DNA from: Paracoccus onubensis
Lineage (GTDB): Bacteria; Pseudomonadota; Alphaproteobacteria; Rhodobacterales; Rhodobacteraceae
Assembly (NCBI RefSeq): GCF_003591515.1
Contig: NZ_QZCG01000009.1
Location: forward strand, 186,001 to 250,000
Direction: 5' to 3'
Length of the DNA stretch: 64,000 nt
The first letter of the stretch is position 1, and each line of letters opens with the position of its first letter. Below are positions 25,776-35,760 of this stretch, piece by piece. The notes beneath the pieces are model-generated. The model was not told the origin of the DNA. It did not search any database and worked only from the letters and a program-made list of their open reading frames with translations. The translations under genes and the position numbers were made by a program.

Positions 25776-26536
25776 CATGCTTCTTTGATAAAGGGTTGTA
25801 GCCAACCGAGGGATTGGTCGGTCGGACCGCGAGGATTGTATTCTGCGCCAAGCGGTCTTCTCCAATTCAAATCCCTGAGCACAGCAAACATCTGGGCATA
25901 ATCAAAACTACCCTGATCTGGCGGCCCTCGGTCAGGCACGGAGGCGAATTGGATGTGCCCAATCCACGGCAGAAGTGCCTGCAACCCTCCCAATATATCG
26001 CCCTCAGTCCGACTCACATGATAGCAATCGAACATCAGTTTCACACCAGGATCTCGAAGCGAATCTAGGATTTGAATCGCCTGCTCAGAGTGACTCAGAA
26101 AATAGCCGGGCCAATCTCGCGGGTTCAGCGGCTCGATCAAGATCATTGCGTTCTCAGGCGCGTTCGCACGTGCATACTTCAAATTGGAGAGGAAGGCTGC
26201 ATGAGCTTCCGGTCCTTTACTGTTTCCCGACATAACATGGATCGCCTCCGCCCCAGCAGCCCGGGCGTAGGCGATCGCCTGGTCGATTGCTGCACGGGCG
26301 TCCGCTTCGCGTCCGCACAGTGCTGAAAGCCCATTTTCACTGGCCCGGCCGCGCGCCGTATTCAGAGCAAGCAAAGAGAGCCCGGTGTCATCAAGAGCCC
26401 TTTTCACTTTCTCAGCGGGAGTCTGGTATGGCCAATGCAGTTCGACGGCCTGAAAACCTGCCTCTGCCGCCCGATAAATTGCTTCGGGCAGTTCAAACTC
26501 CGTCCACAGGAATCCAAGGTTTGCTGAGAATTTCAT
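25775..26536 (-). CDS. Hydroxypyruvate isomerase-like TIM-barrel protein
   Basis: A 253-residue AP-endonuclease-2-fold TIM barrel of the Hyi/OtnI family (hydroxypyruvate or 2-oxo-tetronate isomerases, also ketose 3-epimerases). Metal and catalytic residues are visible: Glu in LIEPLNPRDWPGYFL near residue 137, Asp and His in MFDCYHVSRTEGD near residues 169-172, and a second Glu in GAEYNPRG near residue 234. The start MKFSANLGFLW is typical. It is the last gene of the long catabolic operon, 58 bases after ridA. In this cluster it may isomerise a hydroxy-keto intermediate; the exact reaction is unproven. Confidence 0.82.
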   Translation of the reverse strand: MKFSANLGFLWTEFELPEAIYRAAEAGFQAVELHWPYQTPAEKVKRALDDTGLSLLALNTARGRASENGLSALCGREADARAAIDQAIAYARAAGAEAIHVMSGNSKGPEAHAAFLSNLKYARANAPENAMILIEPLNPRDWPGYFLSHSEQAIQILDSLRDPGVKLMFDCYHVSRTEGDILGGLQALLPWIGHIQFASVPDRGPPDQGSFDYAQMFAVLRDLNWRRPLGAEYNPRGPTDQSLGWLQPFIKEA

Positions 26537-26594
26537 TCAGACTAACTCCTTGGCGAGCTGCCCAACTGGCCGAATTTTCTAACGCGCCAAGAGA

Positions 26595-26936
26595 TTAAAC
26601 AGCCGCCGTGACAATAATTTCGACTTTCAGCGATGGATCAGAAAGGCGGACTTCGCCAGTCGCTCGCGCTGGAGCATTGTCCGGGTCGACCCATTTATCC
26701 CAAACGGCATTCATCTCTTCGAAATCCTTGATGTCTGCGAGCCAGATCGTCGCCTGAAGGATCTTTGTCTTGTTGCTGCCTGCCTCGGCAAGCAGGCGAT
26801 CTATGGAGGCTAGGATTGCTGTCGTTTGCTCCGAAACGCTCTTGCCAGATGCCCCGATTTGTCCGGCGGTATACATAATATTGTTGTGAATGAGCGCCTG
26901 ACTTAGCCGGGAGCCCGTGTCGATACGGTGGATCAT
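26595..26936 (-). CDS. RidA/YjgF/UK114-family protein
   Basis: A 113-residue Rid protein. Family features: YTAGQIGASGKSVSEQTTAILASIDRLLAEAGSNKTKILQATIWLADIKDFEEMNAVWDKWV and the C-terminal RATGEVRLSDPSLKVEI, which contains the Arg of the imine-hydrolysing site. Rid proteins hydrolyse reactive enamine/imine intermediates or serve pathway-specific roles. It lies between the aldolase and the isomerase in the catabolic operon, suggesting a pathway-linked role rather than general housekeeping. Confidence 0.88.
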   Translation of the reverse strand: MIHRIDTGSRLSQALIHNNIMYTAGQIGASGKSVSEQTTAILASIDRLLAEAGSNKTKILQATIWLADIKDFEEMNAVWDKWVDPDNAPARATGEVRLSDPSLKVEIIVTAAV

Positions 26937-26984
26937 GATGTTCCTTTCTGTGAAGTAGATGAAACCTGTTGCGCCTCCAGCATG

Positions 26985-27992
26985 TCAGGCCCGGGCGATG
27001 TCGAGTGCAACATCGACGATCATGTCCTCCTGACCTCCCACCATCTTACGACGTCCCAGCTCGGTCAGAACTGTTCTTGAATCTACATTGTAGATTTCTG
27101 ATGCCCGCTCGGCGTGGCGCAAAAAGGATGAATAGACTCCGGCATAGCCGATGGTCAGTGTCTCTCGGTCCACCCTGACCGGCCTGTCCTGCAAAGGTCG
27201 CACCAGATCATCGGCCGCGTCCATCAGCTTGTAAAGATCGCAGCCGTGGTCAAATCCCATCCGGTTGGCAACGGCAACGAGGACTTCCAGTGGCGCGTTT
27301 CCTGCTCCTGCCCCCATCCCCGCAAGGGAAGCGTCAACGCGCCGGGCTCCTTCTTCGATTGCAACGACTGAATTCGCGACGCCGAGCGACAGGTTGTGAT
27401 GTGCATGGATACCAACTTCAGTTTCTGGGGACAGAGTCTGGCGCAGCGCAGATACGCGGTCACGCGTGGTTTCCATGGTCAGGGCTCCAGCGGAATCCGT
27501 GACATAGACACATTGCGCGCCGTAGCTTTCCATCAGTTTTGCCTGTTCGGCAAGGGTTTGCGGGTCAGTCATATGCGCCATCATGAGAAATCCGGCAACA
27601 TCGAGCCCAAGTTCCCTCGCGACCTGAATATGCTGCGCTGACACGTCTGCCTCAGTACACATCGTGGCAACTCGAACCGATTGGACACCGCAACCTTGTG
27701 CGCGTTTCAGATCCTCAATCGTCCCAATTCCCGGTATGAGCAAAGTCGTCAGACGTGCATTCTCTACCACTTCGGCCACTTCGGAGATCCATTCTGCGTC
27801 ACTGTGACGGCCAAAACCGTAGCAGAAGCTCGACCCCGAAAGACCGTCGCCATGCGCGATTTCAATTGCACCGACTCCAGCCTGGTCGAGTGCCCGTGCG
27901 ATGTCACGAACCGAATCAAGACCATATTGGTGAACGATAGCATGCATGCCGTCGCGCAGCGTTACATCCTGAATATAAAGCTTTTCCGTCAT
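26985..27992 (-). CDS. 4-hydroxy-2-oxovalerate aldolase
   Basis: A 335-residue DmpG/MhpE/BphI-type aldolase splitting 4-hydroxy-2-oxovalerate into pyruvate and acetaldehyde. The N-terminal TIM barrel shows the metal/catalytic motif VTLRDGMHA (residues about 10-18), CTEAD near residue 110, and the metal His pair in [10 protein letters not shown] near residue 197. The C-terminal communication domain ([18 protein letters not shown]) docks with the dehydrogenase for aldehyde channelling. Its start overlaps the dehydrogenase stop by four bases, as expected for a complex. No ring-cleavage or hydratase gene is nearby, so the substrate probably comes from another route. Confidence 0.94.
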   Translation of the reverse strand: MTEKLYIQDVTLRDGMHAIVHQYGLDSVRDIARALDQAGVGAIEIAHGDGLSGSSFCYGFGRHSDAEWISEVAEVVENARLTTLLIPGIGTIEDLKRAQGCGVQSVRVATMCTEADVSAQHIQVARELGLDVAGFLMMAHMTDPQTLAEQAKLMESYGAQCVYVTDSAGALTMETTRDRVSALRQTLSPETEVGIHAHHNLSLGVANSVVAIEEGARRVDASLAGMGAGAGNAPLEVLVAVANRMGFDHGCDLYKLMDAADDLVRPLQDRPVRVDRETLTIGYAGVYSSFLRHAERASEIYNVDSRTVLTELGRRKMVGGQEDMIVDVALDIARA

Positions 27993-28924
27993 ATCGCGAG
28001 CTCCTCCCGTCGTTGGGTCATGCTCTCTGCCGTGCGTAGTGCTGCAGATGTCATGATGTCGAGGTTGCCGGCATAGGCCGGCAGATAATGCGCGGCGCCC
28101 TCTACTTCGAGAAACACTGTGACCTTGACCATTTGCTTGTTCATGTCGGGGCTGAATTCCCTCGGCATCACTCCGGAAACTTCATCAAATTGCACGGCCT
28201 GCTTGAGCCGGTAACCCGGTACATATTTCTGGACCTCTTCAACCATCCGTTGAACCGAAGACCGGATAGCATCCTCATGCCCTGCCTCCATGAGTGCGAA
28301 AACAGTATCTCGCATGATCAACGGAGGTTCGGCGGGATTCAGAATGATGATGGCCTTTCCTTGTTTGGCTCCTCCGACAACCTCGATGGCATGGGCCGTC
28401 GTTTCGGTGAACTCGTCGATATTCGCTCTGGTGCCAGGACCAGCTGAAAGCGATGCAATTGATGCAACGATTTCCGCGTAGGGTACCGGCGCGACACGGC
28501 TGAGCGCCGCCACGATCGGCACCGTCGCCTGACCCCCACAGGTCACCATATTCACGTTGTTAACTGAAACATGCTCATCGATATTGACCGAAGGGATTAC
28601 GAAAGGGCCAATCGCAGCGGGTGTCAGGTCGACCGCGATTTTCCTATCTGCGGCGAGAATGTCGGAATGCCCCTTGTGTGCCCCTGCTGAGGTTGCATCG
28701 AAGACGACGCTAATATCGGCGTATTCCGGCATTCGCCTTAATCCGTCGATTCCTTCAGCCGTCGTTGCGACGCCTAACTTTCTGGCCCGAGCCAGCCCAT
28801 CCGATTGTGGGTCGACGCCGACCAGCACGGCCATTTCCAGATGCCTGTTCGACCGTTGAACCTTGATCATCAGATCGGTCCCGATATTGCCGGATCCAAT
28901 GATCGCCACCTTTGTTTTCTTCAT
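27989..28924 (-). CDS. Acetaldehyde dehydrogenase (acylating)
   Basis: A 311-residue DmpF/MhpF/BphJ-type enzyme converting acetaldehyde, NAD+ and CoA to acetyl-CoA. It starts [20 protein letters not shown] at 28924, with the Rossmann motif GSGNIG, and GGAAGG upstream. The catalytic Cys is in [17 protein letters not shown] near residue 130. Further signatures are [23 protein letters not shown] and [18 protein letters not shown]. It is coupled to the aldolase and would pass the aldehyde through a tunnel. An upstream in-frame start at 29017 would overlap the permease stop and is disfavoured. Confidence 0.94.
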   Translation of the reverse strand: MKKTKVAIIGSGNIGTDLMIKVQRSNRHLEMAVLVGVDPQSDGLARARKLGVATTAEGIDGLRRMPEYADISVVFDATSAGAHKGHSDILAADRKIAVDLTPAAIGPFVIPSVNIDEHVSVNNVNMVTCGGQATVPIVAALSRVAPVPYAEIVASIASLSAGPGTRANIDEFTETTAHAIEVVGGAKQGKAIIILNPAEPPLIMRDTVFALMEAGHEDAIRSSVQRMVEEVQKYVPGYRLKQAVQFDEVSGVMPREFSPDMNKQMVKVTVFLEVEGAAHYLPAYAGNLDIMTSAALRTAESMTQRREELAI

Positions 28925-29013
28925 CTCCTGACCTTCCATTTCAGAATTTGCAACATATTGTCCTTTCGCCTGAGCGCCCTGTGCTCCGTCGATAAACAGG
29001 CACTGCATGTGCC

Positions 29014-31083
29014 TCAACTGCGGCGCTCACGCAGGAGAACGACGGCGCTGAGAATGACCATGCCGTAGACGATCGAACGGCTTGAGGTCGGAAGAGTCGT
29101 TCCTGAAAGCAGTGTCTGTAGTGCAGTAAGCAACAGGACGCCGCCCAACATGCCGACATAGGTGCCTCGCCCCCCGTTGATGAGCGTTCCTCCGATCACC
29201 ACTGCAGCAATCGAGGGTAAAAGATATTCATCACCCATACCCAGGCTTGCCTGCCCCGCCAGACCGCTCAGCAGAATGCCGACAAGGGCCGCGCAAAATC
29301 CCGACAACATGTAAACCAATATGATCGTCACATTGACATTGATGCCCGAGAGCACCGCAGCTCTTCTGCTGTTCCCGATCGCATAGAGTCTGCGGCCAAA
29401 GGCGGTTCTCGTTGTCAGCAGTATCGCGAAAATGACGAAGACCAGCATGAACAACACAACTGGCGTGATACCCAGAATCCGTGAACTCATGAACTGACGT
29501 AGCGCGGGGTCGGCAAAACCGTCCGGTGTTCCATTTGAATAGAGCAGAGCAGCGCCCTGCAAAATCCCGTTCATCGCTAATGTCATGACGAAAGGTGACA
29601 GGCCGAGAAACACCACACCTGCCCCGTTCGCCATGCCGATGACGCATCCCATCAGAAGGACGATCGGCAACGCATAGAGAAGGGCCGGGTTCGAACCCGC
29701 CGTCATGCTGCTGACCACGATACCTGATAGCGCGATGACCCATGGCAGCGAGAGATCAAGGCCTCCGGTCAGGATCACACAACCTTGCCCGAGAGCAAGA
29801 ACGGCCAAGAATGAGGATAGGACGAGCACTGTATTGTAGTAATTGCCGTTGAGCAAAGTGTTACCAAGCACCGCTTGCGTCACAATTACGACGAGCATCA
29901 CCGACAGATAGGCCGGTAACACCAGCATGATGGTCCTCTGATTGCGCGCGCACCACTCTGAAAGCGTCGGCCGGGGCGCGACATCGGATTCGTTTTCGTT
30001 AATCGGAAGCGATAGCTTCTTGTGGACAAGGTTAAGCTGGGACGAAAGACTTCCTTCCCGCCAGGCCGATATATACGACCGCAGGCGATACAGATTCTGC
30101 GCCAAAACTGATTTGCGGTGAATGGCGCCCAGCAGCACAGCTATGAGCAAAATCGAACTTTCGGCGACGGTCGAATAATAGGCGGATACGTTCAGGATCA
30201 GCAGGATATTAAGTGTTAATATGAGTACGAACGCACCGGCAACGCTGCCGGTTAGCCCACCGCGCCCCCCGCCCAGCATGGTCCCGCCAACGACGACAGC
30301 AGCAAACATTTGAAGGAGCATCGGATTGCCGACCAGCGGATCTCCTGCTCCGGTTTGCGCGCTGATGCAAACCCCGGCAAGGCCATATAATCCGCCTGCC
30401 AGCATATAGGTGAGAAAAAGCACTTGTGAGGATTTAAGCCCGGTATCACGCGCACTTTCAGCGTCTCCGCCAACCGCATAGATTGCCAAGCCAAACGGTG
30501 TTTTCTTCAACCAATACCAACACGCGAGGCACACGAGGATGATCAGCCCAGACATTGGGAGAATCCCTGGGATAGCGTCCGATACAAACCAGCCGCTTAG
30601 CGAACCTTCTATCATCCCTCCCGGCGTAGGCATCACCAGGAGCGTTATGCCCTGAATGATGAACATGGTCGCCAGCGTAACGACAATCGGCTGTAGTCGC
30701 ATATAGGCCACAAAAAAGCCATTCACTGCACCTACTACGGCACCAATACCGATTCCAAGAAGTCCCAGCAGCAAAGGAGAAGTGACCATGCCGGGAGGCA
30801 GACTTGCCAGGCTGACATTCACCAAGGAAACCGTTGCGGCCGCTGAAAGATCAAATCCTCCCGTCAGCACCACAAGCGTCTGCCCCACGGCCAAGATGCT
30901 TAGCGTTGTCCCGCCCGTTACGATCTGGGAGATATCGTAATAGCTCAGCGCATGCGCACTGGCTCCCACGATGATTATCGCGAGAATGGCAAGCACGATC
31001 AGCACGGTGATCAATCCACGATGGCGACCTAACGCGAGCTTTGTGAGCGCTTCCATCCTCGTTGCCCTGGATTGGACTACCAT
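29014..31083 (-). CDS. Sugar ABC transporter permease, fused double-domain (RbsC-type twice)
   Basis: A 689-residue membrane protein made of two BPD_transp_2 permeases in tandem: residues about 10-320 and about 365-685. Each half carries the GGxDLS signature ([32 protein letters not shown]) and the cytoplasmic ATPase-coupling segment with GGxGG-type turns ([35 protein letters not shown]). A hydrophilic linker of about 50 residues joins them. RbsC-type permeases normally dimerise, so this fusion builds both halves in one chain and allows asymmetric roles. AGGAGG precedes the ATG at 31083, 13 bases after the ATPase gene. Confidence 0.92.
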   Translation of the reverse strand: MVVQSRATRMEALTKLALGRHRGLITVLIVLAILAIIIVGASAHALSYYDISQIVTGGTTLSILAVGQTLVVLTGGFDLSAAATVSLVNVSLASLPPGMVTSPLLLGLLGIGIGAVVGAVNGFFVAYMRLQPIVVTLATMFIIQGITLLVMPTPGGMIEGSLSGWFVSDAIPGILPMSGLIILVCLACWYWLKKTPFGLAIYAVGGDAESARDTGLKSSQVLFLTYMLAGGLYGLAGVCISAQTGAGDPLVGNPMLLQMFAAVVVGGTMLGGGRGGLTGSVAGAFVLILTLNILLILNVSAYYSTVAESSILLIAVLLGAIHRKSVLAQNLYRLRSYISAWREGSLSSQLNLVHKKLSLPINENESDVAPRPTLSEWCARNQRTIMLVLPAYLSVMLVVIVTQAVLGNTLLNGNYYNTVLVLSSFLAVLALGQGCVILTGGLDLSLPWVIALSGIVVSSMTAGSNPALLYALPIVLLMGCVIGMANGAGVVFLGLSPFVMTLAMNGILQGAALLYSNGTPDGFADPALRQFMSSRILGITPVVLFMLVFVIFAILLTTRTAFGRRLYAIGNSRRAAVLSGINVNVTIILVYMLSGFCAALVGILLSGLAGQASLGMGDEYLLPSIAAVVIGGTLINGGRGTYVGMLGGVLLLTALQTLLSGTTLPTSSRSIVYGMVILSAVVLLRERRS

Positions 31084-31096
31084 TTGGCTTAGCCTC

Positions 31097-32635
31097 CTAG
31101 ATTGCAGGTTTCAAAGGCGCGGACCCAAGAGCTGCCGCGAGAATATTTTCTTCCGTCAGGGCGTCATTCGCATATTCCGCAATCACCGTTCCGCCATAGA
31201 AGACGATCGTTCGATCGGATAAATGGACAAGCTCAGGGATTTCGGTCGAATAGAATATGACTGCACCGCCCGCCTCGGCGTATCTCAGCAAGATCTTGTA
31301 GATCTCGTTTTTTGTCCCGACGTCGACACCGCGCGTCGGATCGTAAACCAGCAGGATCGGCGCCTGCGTGAGCAGCCACTTCGCAATTGCAATCTTCTGC
31401 TGATTGCCGCCCGAAAACGTATCGGCGGTGGACCACTCGGCCCGCTCCACCAGGTCGATCTTGCTGAAGGCGCGTCGAACCTCAGCAGATTCCCTTTTAC
31501 GGTCGATAAGCCCAAACTTGGTGAATTTATCGATCATCGGAATCGTCGCGTTATGGGTTCCGCTCAATCTGAGAAAAAGGCCTTCTGTCTTACGCTCCTC
31601 GGGAACGAGACTGATACCTATCTTAGCCCGGATCGCATCGCGAGGACTGGTAAAGACAACCTTCTGCCCGCCAATCTTAAGCCGACCTGAGCTTAGTGGC
31701 TTGTCACCAAAAATGGAAAGGAACAGATCGTGCTGGCCCATACCCTGCAGGCCGGCGACCCCCAGGATTTCCCCCTCGCGCAGACTTAGGCTGACATCTC
31801 TGAGTTTGCCCTCAGCTCCGGCATTTTCGAGAGAAAGGATTTCATCACCAAGCGCGTGTCGCGTCTGCGTCCGGGGTGGAAACGAATGAACAAGGGGCCG
31901 GCCTGCAATCATCTTGATCACGTCCTCATCCCTGAAGTCCGCGACGCGACCCGAACCGATATGTGTGCCGCCTCGGAGAACCGTCAGGTCATCGCAGAAG
32001 TCCCGGACCTCCGACAAACGGTGCGAGATGAAGATGATCGTGGTCCCGCGCTCTTTTTCACGCCGGATGACCTCACCCAACCATTCGACATCCGGCCCCG
32101 AGAGCGAAGAGGTCGGTTCGTCCAGCAACAGGACCTTCGGTCGGCGGTAAATGACACGTGCAATCTCGATCTTTTGCCGCTGGGCAAGTTCAAGTTCGCC
32201 AATCTCGTCGTCGAGGTTCAGGTCGGACAGACCCATATCCTCGAAATGTCGCGAGATGTCGATTCTGGCTCTTTTCCGTTTGATGCTGCCCGTAACAGAG
32301 ACGGGAGCACTCGGGATAAGCATGTTCTCGAGCACGGTGAGATTATGCAGGAGTGTCATCTCCTGAAAGGCGGTTTGAATGCCCAGCCGATGCGCCGCGC
32401 GCGGAGAGTCCAGCCGGACATTTTTCCCGAATACGCTGACGTCGCCAGTGTCGGGAACAATCAGCCCTGAAAGAAGCTTAACGAAGGTCGATTTTCCGGC
32501 ACCGTTCTCTCCTAACAGTGCATGAACAGTTCCGCTGCGGACAGTGACGCTCACATCATCAAGCGCGACGGTCGGACCATAGGCCTTTCTCACAGCCGAA
32601 ACGCATATAGCCTCATGAGATAGTGTCGTAGGCAT
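31097..32635 (-). CDS. Sugar ABC transporter ATP-binding protein (RbsA/MglA-type)
   Basis: A 512-residue tandem ATPase of the carbohydrate CUT2 class. The first domain has Walker A GENGAGKSTFVK near residue 41 and Walker B VLLLDEPTSSLSG near residue 165. The second has a degenerate Walker A region (GVAGLQGMGQHDL), as usual in the C-terminal half of RbsA proteins, and the signature FSGGNQQKIAIAKWL near residue 408 with Walker B ILLVYDPTRGVD. It powers the fused permease encoded just downstream. D in the second Walker B is preceded by Y rather than the common L-D-E. Confidence 0.93.
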   Translation of the reverse strand: MPTTLSHEAICVSAVRKAYGPTVALDDVSVTVRSGTVHALLGENGAGKSTFVKLLSGLIVPDTGDVSVFGKNVRLDSPRAAHRLGIQTAFQEMTLLHNLTVLENMLIPSAPVSVTGSIKRKRARIDISRHFEDMGLSDLNLDDEIGELELAQRQKIEIARVIYRRPKVLLLDEPTSSLSGPDVEWLGEVIRREKERGTTIIFISHRLSEVRDFCDDLTVLRGGTHIGSGRVADFRDEDVIKMIAGRPLVHSFPPRTQTRHALGDEILSLENAGAEGKLRDVSLSLREGEILGVAGLQGMGQHDLFLSIFGDKPLSSGRLKIGGQKVVFTSPRDAIRAKIGISLVPEERKTEGLFLRLSGTHNATIPMIDKFTKFGLIDRKRESAEVRRAFSKIDLVERAEWSTADTFSGGNQQKIAIAKWLLTQAPILLVYDPTRGVDVGTKNEIYKILLRYAEAGGAVIFYSTEIPELVHLSDRTIVFYGGTVIAEYANDALTEENILAAALGSAPLKPAI

Positions 32636-32694
32636 CGTTTTCGCTCCCGAATAAAGCTGGCTTGCGTTCCGCAGGCCAGCTCGATTGTTCTGAT

Positions 32695-33825
32695 TTACTC
32701 GGGCTGCCCGACCAGAGCCCCCGACAGCCCCACCTCAGGCGTCAAATCAGAGTAAATCGAAGCAAACCAACCAGGGTTCGGGACAATGCTCGGCTTGAAG
32801 ACATTGCAGCCTTTGGACATTTCCTCCCATGTCCCTTCCTCGCAAAGCTGCACATTCTTATTGGTGACTGCCGGGTTCGGAACAATGACTTCTTGGGGCA
32901 CTTCAGCTCCTTCGAGCTTCTGCACAGCCAGCTTCAGGGCGTATGCCCCCGTGAAATTACCGGAGCCAGCCGACCAGCGCTTGGCACCGACAGGCCGGTA
33001 GTGGCCGTTGGCCCCATCGACCTGAGCTTCCACTGGAAGCATCTGAACGCGACCGCCATTGGAGGCTTCCCCGGCGCAGGGTCGCAAGTCGGTTTCAGCA
33101 ATTCCTGCTTCGAACTGCAGAGAATTCGCCGTGAAGCAACCAACTTGCATCCACATGCCATCCACCTCGTCCCAGCTGTTTGTTGCGAAAATCTTCGACA
33201 GTTCGGTTCGTGCGACCGCCTGACTCCACATTCCGTTCGCTTCGGCGATGACCTTTATGTCCGGGTACTTCGAGAAAACGCTTTTGGCTCCCGCAATCCG
33301 ATCTGCGTCGGTCGTCGTCCCGGGAACGCCATTAATCATTACTATCTTGCCCTCACCGCCTAACTGGCCGACCAACCATTCTGCGGATTCGACGCCCCAC
33401 GCCTTCTGATCGACATGCACCTGATGCGCGCAGGGTTCGGTGACAACGCTGTCATATGTAAAAATCGCCACACCCTTGTTGCAGGCATTTTTAATGGCAC
33501 TGTTCAAGGCGCTCGGAGAAATCGGATAGATCACGATCGCATCCGCACCAGCCTGAACCATGGAATTGATTTGCTGGATCTGCTTCTGCGCATTTGGTCC
33601 GGAAACTTGAACTTGTAGGTCAATCTTGTCGATTAACTCCGGGCTGATCGCCATTGCGCGAACCATATTCGCGGACTCGGATTGCCAATCATTGCCTATA
33701 TAACTCATGCTAAGGTAGATTTTGTGCTTTGCATCCTGAGCCGCTACCGAGCCAGAAATACAACAGCCGATAGCGGCGGCGCCGAGGAACAGGCCAACAT
33801 TCTTTGCTTCGCGGAAATTCATCAT
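32695..33825 (-). CDS. Sugar ABC transporter substrate-binding protein (CUT2 class)
   Basis: A 376-residue periplasmic binding protein starting MMNFREAKNVGLFLGAAAIG with a signal cleaved near SGSVAAQ. The mature protein begins HKIYLSMSYIGNDWQSESANM and has Peripla_BP_4 features: IQQINSMVQAGADAIVIYPIS, AIFTYDSVV and KIVMINGVPGTTTDADRIAGAKSVFSKYP. It is larger than RbsB (about 300) because of an extended C-terminal lobe (QLCEEGTWEEMSKGCNVFKP). The ligand is probably a small carbohydrate or sugar-like compound. Confidence 0.9.
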   Translation of the reverse strand: MMNFREAKNVGLFLGAAAIGCCISGSVAAQDAKHKIYLSMSYIGNDWQSESANMVRAMAISPELIDKIDLQVQVSGPNAQKQIQQINSMVQAGADAIVIYPISPSALNSAIKNACNKGVAIFTYDSVVTEPCAHQVHVDQKAWGVESAEWLVGQLGGEGKIVMINGVPGTTTDADRIAGAKSVFSKYPDIKVIAEANGMWSQAVARTELSKIFATNSWDEVDGMWMQVGCFTANSLQFEAGIAETDLRPCAGEASNGGRVQMLPVEAQVDGANGHYRPVGAKRWSAGSGNFTGAYALKLAVQKLEGAEVPQEVIVPNPAVTNKNVQLCEEGTWEEMSKGCNVFKPSIVPNPGWFASIYSDLTPEVGLSGALVGQPE

Positions 33826-33883
33826 TTTTCTTCCCTTTCCCTGTCTGTTTTTTATATTGTAAAAGAGTGATCTTCTGCGTACT

Positions 33884-33907
33884 GCGCAGCGTCTTTTTCC
33901 GCTGCGC
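33884..33907. other. Intercistronic hairpin upstream of the binding-protein gene
   Basis: GCGCAGCG (33884-33891) pairs with CGCTGCGC (33900-33907) around an eight-base loop. It lies between the flavin-reductase stop and the binding-protein start. On the operon strand no T run follows, so it is more likely an RNA processing or stability element than a terminator. Confidence 0.55.
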
Positions 33908-33947
33908 GAACCGGTCATTTTTTCTTCGTTGTTAATATTAGGGCGTT

Positions 33948-34490
33948 TTACGCGTGTGAGGGGAAGCCGTATAACCGGTTCCAATAGAGAAGCGGGCGCT
34001 TCTCATCTGTCTTGATGTTGGTGACGGCACCGATGAATATGCAATGCGATCCGGCATCGACGACGGTTTCGACTTCGCATTCCGCAGAAATGGATGCGCC
34101 CTCCATCAGCGCCTCACGGCCTTCTCCCTGCTCCAGCCATTCTACACAGGAAAAATCGTATGAATCTCCTGATTGTGGCCGACCCGCGAAATTGTCCGCT
34201 ACATAGGACTGTGCGTCAGAGAGGACATGAATGCCGAATGTCTTGCTGTCCTTCATCGCCTGGCACATTCTGCTGTTTCGGTTCACACAAACAGACATCA
34301 GCGGCGGATCCGCCGAAACAGAAAGAAACGAGCCGACGGTAAGCGCCTTTCGTTGCCCTCCTACTGTAGTGGTAATCACGGACACTAAGGATGCGGCCTG
34401 TTTCATTGCCTGAAGAAATTCTTCCCGACTGACGCCATCGGCGACTGTTGCCAGACTTTTTGAAACGGCTGTTTGAATTTGTCTCGACAT
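33948..34490 (-). CDS. NAD(P)H:flavin reductase component (HpaC/HsaB-like)
   Basis: A 180-residue flavin reductase-like protein supplying reduced flavin to the partner oxygenase. It starts MSRQIQTAVSKSLATVADGV at 34490, preceded by GAGGA. The split-barrel FMN fold shows LVSVITTTVGGQRKALTVGSFLSVSADPPLMSVCVNRNSRM and the C-terminal GSHCIFIGAVTNIKTDEKRPLLYWNRLYG. It lies 58 bases after the oxygenase gene in the same operon, the standard pairing of class D two-component monooxygenases. Confidence 0.9.
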   Translation of the reverse strand: MSRQIQTAVSKSLATVADGVSREEFLQAMKQAASLVSVITTTVGGQRKALTVGSFLSVSADPPLMSVCVNRNSRMCQAMKDSKTFGIHVLSDAQSYVADNFAGRPQSGDSYDFSCVEWLEQGEGREALMEGASISAECEVETVVDAGSHCIFIGAVTNIKTDEKRPLLYWNRLYGFPSHA

Positions 34491-34548
34491 CGTATTCCTC
34501 ATTTCTGAAGCTTCTGGCTTCGCCAAACTCACCCTTCTGAATGCCCGC

Positions 34549-35760
34549 TCAATCTTCCAGCATAGGGCTTTCGATGGGCAGCCCCAGTAGCGCGCGACCG
34601 TAGGTAGAGCCGTTGACGTCCCAGTTTTGAGTGATGTGACGGTTGGTCACCGTGAGGTCCGAGATGCATCGGGAGACCGGGTTGCGTTCGTAGATCACGC
34701 CACCGCCTCCGGCCTCCAGAACCGTGGCTCCAGCCGAGTCTGCCAGTTTGTTGGCATAGGCGGTGAGTGCCCGGAAACGTGTGCGATCTTCCTCTGTGGT
34801 TCCGGCGCCGCTCTCGGCCAGCTGCTCTGCATCACCAAGAATCGAATAAATCAGTTGTCGCGCAGCGATAACGGCGGACTGCGCCTCAGCTACCTTGACC
34901 TGCTGAGTCGTGTAACTGGCGATATTCTTGCCGTTTGCCATGGTGGCAACCCGCTTGCGGGCGCCGGAAATGTAGTAGTCCACTGCAGCCTCGGAAATGC
35001 CCAGGGCCGCGCTGCCGATGAAGCACCCGAAGATCGAATAAGGCGGCACCTTATAACACACGCCATCATAGAGCTTCGCGGCCGGGCAATCGGCGCCCCC
35101 CTTGAGTGCTTCTTCCACGACAGTCCGATGCTCCGGTACGAACACGTCGTTGAGTTTTACATCCTGGCTTGAAGACGCCTTCAGGCCGATCGTATACCAA
35201 GTATCAAGGACTTCGATATCCGCTTTCGGAATGACAAAATGAAGCTCGTGAACCGTGCCGTCTTCGTCCGTGCAATTGCCGGTAAAGATAATCCAGTCCG
35301 CCACCTCGACACCGCTGACGAAGGGCCACCGGCCGGACAGCTTGTACCCGCCATCGACCTTGGCCGCCTTGCCGATCCCAGGGATGAGAATACCGCTAAC
35401 CAGGACATCGGGCGTCGTCCCCCAGATTTCTTCCTGGGCCTCGACCGGCCAATTGGCCAGCATGAGATTGTGTAACGCGTTCTGGACCGTAATCCAGGCC
35501 GTGGAACCGCATCCATGCGCGAGCGTTCTGAGCATATCGCATCCCGCACGGAGCGGACCTTCCGCACCACCGAAGCGCCGAGGCATCCAAAGGCGGGAGA
35601 AGCCACTCGATTTCATCATCTTTCTGACATCTTCAGGCGGGCGGCGGAGTGAATTGGCCTCATCCGACTTTTCACGCAGATAGGGAATAACCTCTCGCGC
35701 CTTCTCCACAAGGTCTTGAGCGACCACGAAGCTTTCTGCCTTTTGATTTACGATATTCAT
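34549..35760 (-). CDS. Class D flavin-dependent monooxygenase, oxygenase component (HsaA/DszC/HpaB-C2 family)
   Basis: A 403-residue acyl-CoA-dehydrogenase-fold oxygenase. Features: DVRKMMKSSGFSRLWMPRRFGGAEGPL, GCGSTAWITVQNALHNLMLANWP, KLSGRWPFVSGVEVADWIIFTG and SSQDVKLNDVFVPEHRTV. The C-terminal helix has LEAGGGGVIYERNPVSRCISDL, close to HsaA and related hydroxylases. No acyl-CoA catalytic Glu context is obvious. Relatives hydroxylate phenols, oxidise sulfur in thiophenes, or oxidise amino sugars, so the substrate class is open. First gene of the long operon; start at 35760 after a GGGGGGAATT Shine-Dalgarno. Confidence 0.85.
   Translation of the reverse strand: MNIVNQKAESFVVAQDLVEKAREVIPYLREKSDEANSLRRPPEDVRKMMKSSGFSRLWMPRRFGGAEGPLRAGCDMLRTLAHGCGSTAWITVQNALHNLMLANWPVEAQEEIWGTTPDVLVSGILIPGIGKAAKVDGGYKLSGRWPFVSGVEVADWIIFTGNCTDEDGTVHELHFVIPKADIEVLDTWYTIGLKASSSQDVKLNDVFVPEHRTVVEEALKGGADCPAAKLYDGVCYKVPPYSIFGCFIGSAALGISEAAVDYYISGARKRVATMANGKNIASYTTQQVKVAEAQSAVIAARQLIYSILGDAEQLAESGAGTTEEDRTRFRALTAYANKLADSAGATVLEAGGGGVIYERNPVSRCISDLTVTNRHITQNWDVNGSTYGRALLGLPIESPMLED

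Noticed and set aside
29680..29710. GGGTTCGAACCC, resembling a tRNA T-arm
   Set aside because: It lies inside the permease coding region, and no acceptor, D-arm or anticodon arm can be folded around it.
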